Assembly: GCF_001667585.1 (NCBI RefSeq)
Contig: NZ_LZJZ01000136.1
Location: forward strand, 1-54,841
Origin: Mycobacterium sp. E2733
GTDB taxonomy: Bacteria; Actinomycetota; Actinomycetes; Mycobacteriales; Mycobacteriaceae
Direction: 5' to 3'
DNA: 54,841 nucleotides
Below the pieces are notes generated by a model, which had not been told where the DNA came from, did no database searches, and worked only from the letters and a program-made list of their open reading frames with translations. The position numbers and the translations under genes are program-made. Of the stretch, positions 34,546 to 46,108 are shown piece by piece; position 1 is the stretch's first letter; the number at the start of each line of letters is the position of its first letter.

Positions 34546-35325
34546 ATGCGGGCCCGACGGAAGCGGTCTTCGAACCGGTTTTTTAATATGTCGCGCGCGG
34601 AGCAGGCGCCGACGCCCACCAACGGCCGGCCTAAGACGTCCGCGCGGGCGTTGGCCCAGGTCATCGAGCGAAGCTCGCGGATCCAAGGCCCCGCGGCCGA
34701 GGCCTATGTGTCCAGGCTGCGCAACGCGCACCCGAGCAGCAGCCCGGCCGACATCCTCGCCAAGCTGCAGAAGCGCTACGTGGGCATGGTGACGGCCAGC
34801 GGCATGGCGGTGGGCGCGGCGGCGACCGTCCCCGGGATCGGCACGTTGAGCGCGCTGTCTGCCGCCGCGGCGGAGACGGTGACGTTCCTCGAGGCCACCG
34901 CGTTCTTCGTGTTGGCGGTGGCGGTGGTGTACGACATTCCCGCCGACCATCGGGAACGGCGCCGGGCCCTGGTGCTGTCGGTGCTGGTCGGCGACAACAG
35001 TAAGGAAGCGGTCGCCCAACTGTTCGGCCCGAGCCGCACCAACGGTGGCTGGATTTCCGAGAGCGTGGCCGCCGTGCCGCTGTCCTCGATGTCGCGGCTG
35101 AACTCGCGGTTGCTCAAGTCGTGGATCAAGCGGTACACGCTGCGGCGCGGCGCCCTGATGTTCGGCAAGTTGCTCCCGGTGGGCATCGGGATCGTCGTCG
35201 GCGCAGTGGGGAACTACTTCGCCGGCAAGAAGATCGTCCGCAACGCCGACCGGGCTTTCGGCGTCCCGCCCGTGCGGTGGCCACGCGCCCTGCATCTCGT
35301 GCCGCCGATCCACGAAGCCGGCTAG
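34546..35325 (+). CDS. Membrane protein of unknown function (Rv1249c-like)
   Basis: The 259-residue protein has a basic N-terminus and two Gly/Ala-rich hydrophobic regions: M-A-V-G-A-A-A-T-V-P-G-I-G-T-L (about 87-105) followed by F-F-V-L-A-V-A-V-V-Y, and L-L-P-V-G-I-G-I-V-V-G-A-V-G-N-Y (about 208-228). The layout, with a final K-K-I-V-R-N-A-D-R-A-F-G, is reminiscent of EcsC-type proteins, but the match is weak. The start is well supported by the AGGAGAGG ribosome site. It lies upstream of sucA with its own promoter; no role can be inferred. Confidence 0.85.
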   Translation: MRARRKRSSNRFFNMSRAEQAPTPTNGRPKTSARALAQVIERSSRIQGPAAEAYVSRLRNAHPSSSPADILAKLQKRYVGMVTASGMAVGAAATVPGIGTLSALSAAAAETVTFLEATAFFVLAVAVVYDIPADHRERRRALVLSVLVGDNSKEAVAQLFGPSRTNGGWISESVAAVPLSSMSRLNSRLLKSWIKRYTLRRGALMFGKLLPVGIGIVVGAVGNYFAGKKIVRNADRAFGVPPVRWPRALHLVPPIHEAG

Positions 35326-35379
35326 CGCACGGCCCGTCCCTCCGACCCCCGTCTCCCTGGCGAATTGCCGGCGAAAGGT

Positions 35380-35431
35380 TAGCCTTTATAGGGCGGGAGA
35401 CGTTGAGCATCGCCACTGCTGTGACATGCTC
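35380..35431 (+). promoter_or_regulatory. sucA promoter and leader hairpin
   Basis: A TAGCCT -10 box (35380-35385) implies a 5' leader of about 130 nt before the GTG at 35520. Within it GAGCAT (35405-35410) and ATGCTC (35426-35431) form a perfect 6-bp stem with a 15-nt loop. No known riboswitch is recognised. Confidence 0.4.
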
Positions 35432-35519
35432 CACAATCCGGGGGCCGAGAAACGTACAGGCGCCGTGCAAAATCTGCGTAAGCGCTTGCAGGACAGAGGA
35501 ATTGAGGCGAACAGCGGTC

Positions 35520-39248
<3,729 letters not shown>

Positions 39249-39292
39249 CCCGGCGCAACCACCCACCGGTACGGGGGACCGCCGGTACCGGC

Positions 39293-39298
39293 TAGCCT
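39293..39298 (+). promoter_or_regulatory. -10 box and palindrome of the first SDR gene
   Basis: TAGCCT directly follows CCGGTACCGG, a perfect 10-bp palindrome (39282-39291), and another CCGGTAC lies at 39266. The ATG is at 39330 after AAGGAAGG. Confidence 0.45.
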
Positions 39299-39329
39299 CG
39301 ACGCAAACGAGCCGACAAGGAAGGTGCTC

Positions 39330-40157
39330 ATGCAGGGGTTCGCCGGCAAGGTCGCGGTGGTGACGGGCGCGGGTTCGGGCATCGGCCGAGCGCTGGCCGT
39401 CGAGTTGGCCCGCTCGGGCGCCAAGGTAGCGATCAGCGACGTCGACATCGAAGGCCTGGCGGAGACCGAGGCGCAGTTGAAGGCGATCGGGGCCGAGGTC
39501 AAGGCGGACCGCCTCGACGTGACCGAGCGCGAGGCGTTCCTGGCCTACGCCGACGCGGTCAAGGAGCACTTCGGCAAGGTGAACCAGATCTACAACAACG
39601 CCGGGATCGCCTTCACCGGCGACGTCGAAGTCAGCCAGTTCAAGGACATCGAACGGGTGATGGACGTCGACTTCTGGGGTGTGGTCAACGGCACCAAGGC
39701 ATTCCTCCCGCACCTGATCGCCTCCGGCGACGGCCACGTCATCAACGTCTCCAGCGTGTTCGGGCTGTTCTCGGTGCCCGGGCAGGCGGCCTACAACTCG
39801 GCCAAGTTCGCGGTCCGGGGCTTCACCGAGGCGCTGCGACAGGAGATGGTGGCGGCCGGGCACCCGGTGGCGGTGACCACGGTGCACCCCGGCGGCATCA
39901 AGACCGCGATCGCCCGCAACGCCACCGCGGCCGAGGGGCTCGACCAGGCCCAGCTGGCCAGCCTGTTCGACAAACGGCTCGCCAAGACGAGCCCGCAACG
40001 AGCCGCCCAGATCATTCTGGAGGCCGTGCGCAAGAAGAAGGCCCGGGTGCTGGTCGGCACCGACGCCAAGGTGTTGGACGCCTTGGTGCGGCTGACCGGC
40101 CCGGGATATCAGCAGCTTTTCGGACCCGTCATGGGCCGGCTGATGCCCAAGCAGTGA
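39330..40157 (+). CDS. Short-chain dehydrogenase/reductase, tandem copy 1 (Rv1245c-like)
   Basis: This 275-residue classical SDR has the cofactor loop T-G-A-G-S-G-I-G-R near residue 13 and N-N-A-G (about 88-91). Its catalytic Ser lies in N-V-S-S, with Tyr155 and Lys159 in Y-N-S-A-K. D-V-D near the end of strand 2 suggests NAD rather than NADP. The C-terminal K-K-K-A-R-V-L-V-G-T-D-A-K tail is the usual mycobacterial type. The ATG at 39330 is preferred over a GTG 6 nt upstream because of the AAGGAAGG spacing. The next gene is a close paralogue with a similar promoter. The substrate is unknown. Confidence 0.92.
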   Translation: MQGFAGKVAVVTGAGSGIGRALAVELARSGAKVAISDVDIEGLAETEAQLKAIGAEVKADRLDVTEREAFLAYADAVKEHFGKVNQIYNNAGIAFTGDVEVSQFKDIERVMDVDFWGVVNGTKAFLPHLIASGDGHVINVSSVFGLFSVPGQAAYNSAKFAVRGFTEALRQEMVAAGHPVAVTTVHPGGIKTAIARNATAAEGLDQAQLASLFDKRLAKTSPQRAAQIILEAVRKKKARVLVGTDAKVLDALVRLTGPGYQQLFGPVMGRLMPKQ

Positions 40158-40190
40158 CGGCCGCCCTACGCGGGGACTGTCGGTAACGGA

Positions 40191-40196
40191 TAGCCT
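40191..40196 (+). promoter_or_regulatory. -10 box of the second SDR gene (duplicated promoter)
   Basis: TAGCCT sits in the context GGGGAC-n-GTCGGTAACGGA, which aligns with the promoter of the first SDR gene at 39293, so the duplication included the promoter. Confidence 0.45.
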
Positions 40197-40226
40197 GACG
40201 CAGCACGCCGGCACGAGGGAGTACGC

Positions 40227-41078
40227 ATGCATGGGTTCGCCGCCAAGGTCGCCGTGGTGACGGGCGCGGGTTCCGGTATCGGCCAGGCCTTGGCCCTCGA
40301 ACTGGGCCGCGCCGGCGCCAAGCTCGCGATCAGCGACGTCGGCGTTGAAGGCCTGGCAGACACCGAGGCGCAGTTGAAGGCGATCGGAGCGGAGTTCAAG
40401 GCGGATCGCCTCGACGTGACCGAGCGCGAGGCGTTCCTGTCCTACGCCGACGCGGTAAACGAGCACTTCGGTCGGGTGAACCAGGTCTACAACAACGCCG
40501 GCATCACGTTCGTCGGATCCATCGAAGACAGCCGGTTCGAGGACATCGAACGGGTAATGGATGTCGACTATTGGGGTGTCGTGAACGGCACCAAGGCATT
40601 CCTCCCGCACCTGATCGCCTCCGGAGACGGGCATGTCATCAACGTCTCGAGCGCGCTGGGGCTGTTTTCGGCTCCCGGCCAGGCCGCGTACGTATCGGCC
40701 AAGTTCGCGGTACGCGGGTTCAGCGAGGCGCTGCGACAGGAGATGGTCCGGGCCGGCCACCCGGTGCGGGTGACCACGGTGCACCCGGGCGGGGTCAAGA
40801 CGGGGTTCGCCCGCAACGCAATCTTCGCCGACGGGCTCGACCAGGATGGCCTGGCCGAAAAGTTCGAGGAGCAACAGGCCAAGACCACACCGCAACGGGC
40901 GGCCCAGATCATCTTGGGAGCGGTGCAGAAGAACAAGGCTCGGGTGCTGGTCGGGCCGGACGTCAGGGCCATGGACCTGGTGGTGCGGCTGACCGGTTCG
41001 AGACCCGAGCGGCTGCTGGGCGGGCCGGTCATGGGACGAGTGCAGCAGGTGGTGCACCAGCTCATGCCCAAGCGCTGA
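40227..41078 (+). CDS. Short-chain dehydrogenase/reductase, tandem copy 2 (Rv1245c-like)
   Basis: This is a paralogue of the gene just upstream, 283 residues, nearly identical in blocks such as T-E-A-Q-L-K-A-I-G-A-E and R-L-D-V-T-E-R-E-A-F-L. The T-G-A-G-S-G-I-G-Q loop, N-N-A-G, and catalytic Tyr155/Lys159 (Y-V-S-A-K) are intact, so both copies should be active. Copy 2 differs in the residues around the substrate pocket (F-A-R-N-A-I-F-A-D) and in a longer C-terminus (R-V-Q-Q-V-V-H-Q-L). M. tuberculosis has one gene here as far as I recall. The ATG follows GAGGGAG. It converges with lpqZ. Confidence 0.92.
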   Translation: MHGFAAKVAVVTGAGSGIGQALALELGRAGAKLAISDVGVEGLADTEAQLKAIGAEFKADRLDVTEREAFLSYADAVNEHFGRVNQVYNNAGITFVGSIEDSRFEDIERVMDVDYWGVVNGTKAFLPHLIASGDGHVINVSSALGLFSAPGQAAYVSAKFAVRGFSEALRQEMVRAGHPVRVTTVHPGGVKTGFARNAIFADGLDQDGLAEKFEEQQAKTTPQRAAQIILGAVQKNKARVLVGPDVRAMDLVVRLTGSRPERLLGGPVMGRVQQVVHQLMPKR

Positions 41079-41085
41079 CGCCCCC

Positions 41086-41955
41086 TCACCGCCCCAGCGG
41101 GTGTTCCGCCAACCACCCGCCGGCGACCGCCTGGGGGTCCGCTCCGCCGGCCATCTGGCGGCGCATGTCGACCAGGGCCGCGGTGTCCAGCACGCCGGCG
41201 ACCTCGTTGATCGCGAGCAGCTGCCGATCGCTCAGCGCGTTGCGGCGATACAGCGGCACCACGTTCTCGGCCCGGATCAGTGCGGGCTTGCCGTCGGCGA
41301 GCGCGACCAGGTCGGCTGGGAGGCCGGGGTCCGCGGTGGTCGTCCACCCCGCGGTCAGCTGCCCGGCCCGCAGCGCAGCGAACATCGTTGCCTCGTCTCG
41401 GAATTCGTGCGGAGCGGGCAGCCGGCAGGTGCCCACGCCCGTAGGGGCCTGGCGCCCGGTGACGATGCCCACGACCAAGCCGGCGCAGTGCTTCGGCAGC
41501 GTGCTCAGGTCCGCGCTGACATCGCTGCCGCCCCACGCCTTGGCGGTGGACCCCGTCACCAGCAGCACGGGCTTGTCCTCCGCGGCGGTCGCATAGTCGC
41601 CCGCGGCGACTCCCTCGGGCAGCGCGGCCACCATCGCGCGGTAGACGTCGGCATCGGACATGGCCACCGCGCCGGGCTGCAAACTCTGCAGCTTGCGGCC
41701 GGTCAGGGCCGGGACGACCGTGAACGCACCCGAGTCCAGGCGGGCCATGGGATCCTCGGCGGTCTCGGCGCGCGCCGCGAAACCGTACGACCGCAGCGCG
41801 GCCACGTAGACGCCGGCCAGCAGCGTCGACTCGGAATCCTTCCCGGAGCCGACCACCAGTTCCGGACGGGCGCCATGGTCGCCTGCGTCGGCGCCGCAGC
41901 CGGCCACGATGAGTGTGGCGGCGAGCAGCGGCACCGCCAGCCAGCCGGGTTTCAC
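41086..41955 (-). CDS. lpqZ: Substrate-binding lipoprotein LpqZ (OpuAC/glycine-betaine type)
   Basis: This is a 289-residue exported lipoprotein with a short signal and the V-A-G-C lipobox (Cys20). The mature part has the periplasmic-binding-protein fold of the OpuAC group (L-V-V-G-S-G-K-D-S-E-S-T-L-L-A at its start), which elsewhere binds quaternary amines for an ABC importer. No permease or ATPase genes are adjacent, so it either serves a distant transporter or works alone. The GTG start overlaps the stop of the malic enzyme (GTGA), an odd pairing of a cytosolic enzyme with a surface lipoprotein. Confidence 0.9.
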   Translation of the reverse strand: MKPGWLAVPLLAATLIVAGCGADAGDHGARPELVVGSGKDSESTLLAGVYVAALRSYGFAARAETAEDPMARLDSGAFTVVPALTGRKLQSLQPGAVAMSDADVYRAMVAALPEGVAAGDYATAAEDKPVLLVTGSTAKAWGGSDVSADLSTLPKHCAGLVVGIVTGRQAPTGVGTCRLPAPHEFRDEATMFAALRAGQLTAGWTTTADPGLPADLVALADGKPALIRAENVVPLYRRNALSDRQLLAINEVAGVLDTAALVDMRRQMAGGADPQAVAGGWLAEHPLGR

Positions 41956-43151
41956 CCCGCGAGGTCGGCGGGGTCTGCGGCCAGGGCCACCGCCGTGGCG
42001 ACCGCATCCCCGACGCGCAGGTCGAGCGGGCTCGGAACGATCCGGTCGAAAGCCAGGTCGTCGCTGACCACCGAGAAGATCGCCTCGGCCGCGGCAACCA
42101 TCATCTTTTCGGTGATCCGGCGCGCCCCGGCATCCAGCGCACCCCGAAACACGCCGGGGAACGCCAGCACGTTGTTGATCTGGTTGGGGAAGTCGCTGCG
42201 GCCGGTGGCCACCACGGCCGCGTACTTGGCGGCGATCTGCGGATGGATCTCCGGATCGGGATTGGACAGCGCGAAGACGATCGCATTGGGCGCCATCGTG
42301 GCGATCATCTCCTCGGGCACCACACCACCCGACACCCCGAGGAACAGATCGGCGCCGCGCAGCGCCTCGGCCATGCTGCCCGTGAGACCGTCAGGATTGG
42401 TGCGCTGCGCCAACACGCTCTTCACGCTGTTCATGTCGTCGCGCCCGGTGTGCAGAATCCCGCGCGAGTCCAGCACCGTGATGTCGGAAACACCCATCGC
42501 CAGAAGGAGATTCGTGCACGCGACGCCCGCGGCCCCAGCGCCGGAAACCACCACCCGCAGCGACGTCATGTCGCGGCCGAGCAACTTGGTGGCTCCCATC
42601 AGCGCGGCCAACGCGACGATCGCAGTCCCGTGCTGGTCGTCGTGCATCACGGGGCAGTCCAGCGCTTCGATGACTCGCCGTTCGATCTCGAAGCAGCGCG
42701 GTGCCGAGATGTCCTCTAGGTTGACGGCGCCGAACGTCGGACGAAGGCGCACCAGGGTTTCGACGATCTCGTCGGGATCCTTGGTATCCAGCACGATCGG
42801 GATCGCATTCAGCCCGCCGTACGCCTGGAACAGGGCGCACTTGCCCTCCATCACCGGCAGCGAGGCCGCGGGGCCGAGGTCACCGAGGCCCAACACGGCG
42901 CTGCCGTCGCTGACGACGGCGACCAGCCGGTTCGCCCACGTGTACCGGGCGGCCTGGGTGCGGTCGGCGGCTATAGCGCGGCTGACCTGCGCCACCCCCG
43001 GGGTGTAAGCGATCGACAATGCGCGCTGAGTGTCCAGCGGAGCCGTCAGCCCTACGGAAAGCTTGCCGCCTACGTGTGCCTCGAAGATCTCCGCGTCGGT
43101 GATCGCGCCCTGTTCGGCCCGCGTCTGTATCGATTCAATCAACTCGGACAC
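41952..43151 (-). CDS. NAD(P)-dependent malic enzyme, short bacterial type
   Basis: This 399-residue enzyme oxidatively decarboxylates malate to pyruvate. Y-T-P-G-V-A-Q-V (about 48-55) carries the catalytic Tyr, and M-E-G-K-C-A-L-F the catalytic Lys. E-D-I-S-A-P and D-D-Q-H-G-T supply the metal ligands, and V-V-V-S-G-A-G-A-A-G-V-A is the Rossmann loop. It is the short TME/MaeB-core form without a phosphotransacetylase tail. The GTG at 43151 lies 7 nt after a TACCCT -10 box and behind a GATTAG/CTAATC palindrome. It is not in this place in M. tuberculosis by my recollection, where a toxin-antitoxin pair and a PE_PGRS gene occupy the interval. Confidence 0.95.
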   Translation of the reverse strand: MSELIESIQTRAEQGAITDAEIFEAHVGGKLSVGLTAPLDTQRALSIAYTPGVAQVSRAIAADRTQAARYTWANRLVAVVSDGSAVLGLGDLGPAASLPVMEGKCALFQAYGGLNAIPIVLDTKDPDEIVETLVRLRPTFGAVNLEDISAPRCFEIERRVIEALDCPVMHDDQHGTAIVALAALMGATKLLGRDMTSLRVVVSGAGAAGVACTNLLLAMGVSDITVLDSRGILHTGRDDMNSVKSVLAQRTNPDGLTGSMAEALRGADLFLGVSGGVVPEEMIATMAPNAIVFALSNPDPEIHPQIAAKYAAVVATGRSDFPNQINNVLAFPGVFRGALDAGARRITEKMMVAAAEAIFSVVSDDLAFDRIVPSPLDLRVGDAVATAVALAADPADLAG

Positions 43152-43158
43152 GCGCCCC

Positions 43159-43190
43159 AGGGTACTGACTACCGATTAGTAGGCCTAATC
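43159..43190 (-). promoter_or_regulatory. Promoter and palindromic operator of the malic enzyme gene
   Basis: On the minus strand TACCCT (43159-43164) is 7 nt from the GTG. The inverted repeat GATTAG (43174-43179) / CTAATC (43185-43190), with a TAGGCCTA palindrome across its right half, covers the position of the -35 element, as a repressor site would. Confidence 0.5.
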
Positions 43191-43222
43191 TGCGCGGGAT
43201 GAGATTCCGCACGCCCGGGGGG

Positions 43223-44212
43223 TCAGATCAGTCCCAGCTCGGTCACCGCGTTGCGCTCGTCGACCAGCTCGGCGGTGGTCTTGTCTATGCGGCCGCGCGA
43301 GAAGTCGTCGATCTCCAGTCCCTGCACGATCGACCAGTTGCCGTCCTTGGTGGTCACCGGGAACGACGAGACGATTCCTTCCCGAACGCCGTAGGAGCCG
43401 TCGGAGTAGACCGCCATCGACACCCAATCACCGTCTGGGCTGCCCAGCAGCCACGAGCGGGCGGCGTCGATGGTCGCCGACGCGGCCGAGGCCGCCGAGG
43501 AGGCGCCGCGCGCGTCGATGATCGCGGCGCCGCGCTTGGCCACGGTCGGGATGAAGTCGTTCTCGATCCAGGTCTGGTCGCCGACGACCTCGGCGGCGTT
43601 CTTGCCGCCGACCTCGGCGTGGAAGATGTCGGGGTACTGGGTGGCGGAGTGATTGCCCCAGATGGTCATCTTCTTGATGTCGGTGACCTTCGCGCCGGTC
43701 TTCTTGGCCAGCTGCGTGATCGCCCGGTTGTGGTCCAGGCGGGTCAGCGCCGAGAACCGTTCCTTCGGGATGTCGGGCGCGTTACTCATTGCGATCAGCG
43801 CGTTGGTGTTGGCCGGGTTGCCGGTCACGCCGATGCGGATGTCGTCTGCGGCGACGGAGTTCAGGGCCTTGCCCTGCGCGGTGAAGATCGCGCCGTTGGC
43901 CTCCAGCAGGTCGCTGCGCTCCATGCCCGGGCCGCGCGGGCGGGCGCCGACCAGCAGGGCGAGGTTGGCGCCGTCGAAGATCTTGTTCGCGTCCGCGCCG
44001 ATCTCGACGCCCGACAGCAGCGGGAACGCACAGTCGTCCAACTCCATCACGACGCCCTCGAGCGCCTTGAGCGCCGGCTCGATCTCGAGCAGACGCAGCT
44101 CGATCGGGCGGTCGGGGCCCAGCAGTGAACCGCTCGCCAGGCGGAACAACAGGCTGTAGCCGATCTGGCCGGCGGCGCCGGTGACGGCGACCTTGAGAGG
44201 ACTTGCGCTCAC
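43223..44212 (-). CDS. mdh: Malate dehydrogenase
   Basis: This 329-residue NAD-dependent TCA-cycle enzyme interconverts malate and oxaloacetate. V-T-G-A-A-G-Q-I-G-Y is the NAD loop, followed by L-L-E-I-E with the NAD-selecting acid. Arg residues of V-G-A-R-P-R-G-P-G-M-E-R-S-D-L-L bind the substrate, and catalytic His is in I-W-G-N-H-S-A-T-Q (about 187). It belongs to the cytosolic-type MDH of actinobacteria. The GTG start is supported by AAGGAG 11 nt upstream, and the promoter TTGGCA-16-TAGTTT lies in the corA gap. With sucA and the malic enzyme it forms a malate/2-oxoglutarate cluster. Confidence 0.97.
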   Translation of the reverse strand: MSASPLKVAVTGAAGQIGYSLLFRLASGSLLGPDRPIELRLLEIEPALKALEGVVMELDDCAFPLLSGVEIGADANKIFDGANLALLVGARPRGPGMERSDLLEANGAIFTAQGKALNSVAADDIRIGVTGNPANTNALIAMSNAPDIPKERFSALTRLDHNRAITQLAKKTGAKVTDIKKMTIWGNHSATQYPDIFHAEVGGKNAAEVVGDQTWIENDFIPTVAKRGAAIIDARGASSAASAASATIDAARSWLLGSPDGDWVSMAVYSDGSYGVREGIVSSFPVTTKDGNWSIVQGLEIDDFSRGRIDKTTAELVDERNAVTELGLI

Positions 44213-44263
44213 GTCGAAATGCTCCTTGTGGAGGTAGTCATGCAGATTTCGGGTCTCGGCTCG

Positions 44264-44291
44264 AAACTAGCGCACCGCGCTCGGCTGCCAA
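44264..44291 (-). promoter_or_regulatory. mdh promoter
   Basis: On the minus strand TTGGCA (44286-44291) and TAGTTT (44264-44269) are 16 bp apart. Transcription would start near 44257, giving a leader of about 45 nt that contains AAGGAG. The remainder of the 195-bp mdh-corA gap shows nothing clear beyond the corA GGAGG. Confidence 0.55.
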
Positions 44292-44407
44292 CCTCCGGTC
44301 CGATACCCGACACTTTCCGCCTCGACCGGATCGGCGCGCTTTGCGCAGCCAGGACGCGTAGCATGAAGCACCGCCCGGTCAGACCTGCGCGGCGGTCGGA
44401 GGTGGAC

Positions 44408-45511
44408 GTGTTCCAGGGTTTTGACGCATTGCCCGAAGCGCTTCGGCCGCTCGCCCACGAGCCGCGCCCGCCGCAACCCGATCCCCAACCCCACTCCCCC
44501 AACGAGACGTTGGTCGACTGCGCCGTTTACGCCGAAGGCCAACGGCTGCCCGGGAAGTTCAGCTACGCCGCGGCCCGGGACAAAGTGCGCCAGATCGAAA
44601 TGCTCGGACACGATGCGTTCGTCTGGGTCGGTCTGCGCGAACCCGACCAAACCGAGATGCAGGAAGTCGCGGACCTTTTCGGGATGCACCCGCTGGCCGT
44701 TGAGGACGCGGTGTGCGCACACCAGCGGCCCAAGCTCGAGCGCTACGACGACACGCTGTTCCTGGTGCTGAAAACGGTCACCTATGTCCCGCACGAATCG
44801 GTCGCGCAGGCCCGTCAAATCGTCGAAACCGGGGAGGTGATGGTTTTCGTCGGCAAGAGTTTCGTCGTCACCATCCGCCACGGCGAGCATGGCGGGCTGT
44901 CCGAGGTGCGCAAGCAGATGGAGGCCGACCCCGAGCAATTGCGGCTTGGGCCCTACGCGGTGATGCACGCGATCGCGCATGAGGTGGTGAACCACTACCT
45001 CGATGTGAGTCATCTCATCGAATCCGACATCGACAGCATCGAGGAGGTGGCTTTCGCCCCAGGCCGCAAGATCGACGTCGAACCCATCTATCTGCTCAAG
45101 CGTGAGGTCGTCGAACTTCGCCGGTGCGTCAACCCGTTATCCGGCGCGTTCCACCGAATCCAGATGGAGAACAAGGACCTCATCTCCAAAGAGGTGCGGC
45201 GCTACCTGCGCGACCTCGCCGACCACCATTCCGAGGCCGCAGACCACATCGCCAGCTACGACGACATGCTCAACTCGCTGATCCAGGCGGCACTGGCGCG
45301 GGTCGGGATGCAACAGAACAACGACATGCGCAAGATGGCAGCCTGGGCCGGCATCTTGGCGGTGCCCACCATGGTCGCCGCCATCTACGGGATGAACTTC
45401 CACTTCATGCCCGAATTGAACTGGACGTGGGGATACCCGGGGGTCATGGCCGCGATGACGTTGACCTGTCTGGTGCTGTACTTCCAGTTCCGGCGCAACA
45501 ACTGGCTCTAG
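44408..45511 (+). CDS. corA: CorA magnesium/cobalt channel
   Basis: This is a 367-residue pentameric divalent-cation channel. A large acidic/helical cytosolic domain (about 1-300) contains the A-V-E-D-A-V core and the long gating helix. Two C-terminal TM helices follow, with the selectivity motif Y-G-M-N-F-H-F between them and a basic R-R-N-N-W-L end. The GTG at 44408 (V-F-Q-G-F-D-A-L-P-E) preceded by GGAGG matches the family N-terminus; a longer open frame reaching back to 44219 overlaps the mdh promoter and is not conserved. It converges with the SUFU-domain gene, leaving 3 bp between stops. Confidence 0.95.
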   Translation: MFQGFDALPEALRPLAHEPRPPQPDPQPHSPNETLVDCAVYAEGQRLPGKFSYAAARDKVRQIEMLGHDAFVWVGLREPDQTEMQEVADLFGMHPLAVEDAVCAHQRPKLERYDDTLFLVLKTVTYVPHESVAQARQIVETGEVMVFVGKSFVVTIRHGEHGGLSEVRKQMEADPEQLRLGPYAVMHAIAHEVVNHYLDVSHLIESDIDSIEEVAFAPGRKIDVEPIYLLKREVVELRRCVNPLSGAFHRIQMENKDLISKEVRRYLRDLADHHSEAADHIASYDDMLNSLIQAALARVGMQQNNDMRKMAAWAGILAVPTMVAAIYGMNFHFMPELNWTWGYPGVMAAMTLTCLVLYFQFRRNNWL

Positions 45512-45514
45512 CCA

Positions 45515-46108
45515 TCAATCGGGCTGTACTGCAGAGCGCTTCGGATCCAGCACGTCGACGCCGTCGTTCTGCCACGCCCGTCGCATGGCTTCGGCGCCCT
45601 TCAACCGCACCCAGGCCGCTTCGGTCGCGGTGATGGGAATCGCCGCGAGGAATTGCACCGGGTCGCGGGGCGGTTCTAGCGGCAGATCGTCGATGTCGCT
45701 GGGGCCCAACAACACCGCGGTGAACGGCACTCGCCCGCCGGCCCGCGCCCACAGTGGCGAGCCGAGATCGACCAACGCGTCGGCGGTCAGCACCAACCCC
45801 TCGACGGCCGGCGTCGCGGCCAGTACTGCCAGGCTGCGGGCAATCCCTCTGACCGGCCCCGGATTTCGCAGGCTCAGCACGACTTCGGCGCGCGGGCCCC
45901 GGGTGTGGTCATCGACGGTCTGCTTCGGGTCGGTCATCGGATAGCGCGAACAGCCCAGCGACACAAAGTGCACCAGCCCGTCGTTCCCACGGAAACGCAG
46001 CACCTCGATGGGTTCGGTGCCCAGGAAGGTCACGCTCGCCGAATCGGGCTCGGCGTCGGCGAAGTGGCGGCGCAGGTGGGCATGCACCTGGTCCGGGATC
46101 CGGCTCAC
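45515..46108 (-). CDS. Suppressor-of-fused (SUFU) domain protein coupled to sugC
   Basis: This 197-residue cytosolic protein aligns over its whole length with bacterial SUFU-domain proteins: F-V-S-L-G-C-S-R-Y-P-M, then G-P-R-A-E-V-V-L-S-L-R, L-V-D-L-G-S-P-L-W and F-T-A-V-L-L-G-P, ending A-T-E-A-A-W-V-R-L-K-G-A. In bacteria this fold is often found near toxins as an immunity module, but many copies are solitary and uncharacterised. The GTG start overlaps the sugC stop (GTGA), making it the sixth cistron of the trehalose-import operon. I do not recall this gene in the M. tuberculosis operon. Confidence 0.85.
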   Translation of the reverse strand: MSRIPDQVHAHLRRHFADAEPDSASVTFLGTEPIEVLRFRGNDGLVHFVSLGCSRYPMTDPKQTVDDHTRGPRAEVVLSLRNPGPVRGIARSLAVLAATPAVEGLVLTADALVDLGSPLWARAGGRVPFTAVLLGPSDIDDLPLEPPRDPVQFLAAIPITATEAAWVRLKGAEAMRRAWQNDGVDVLDPKRSAVQPD

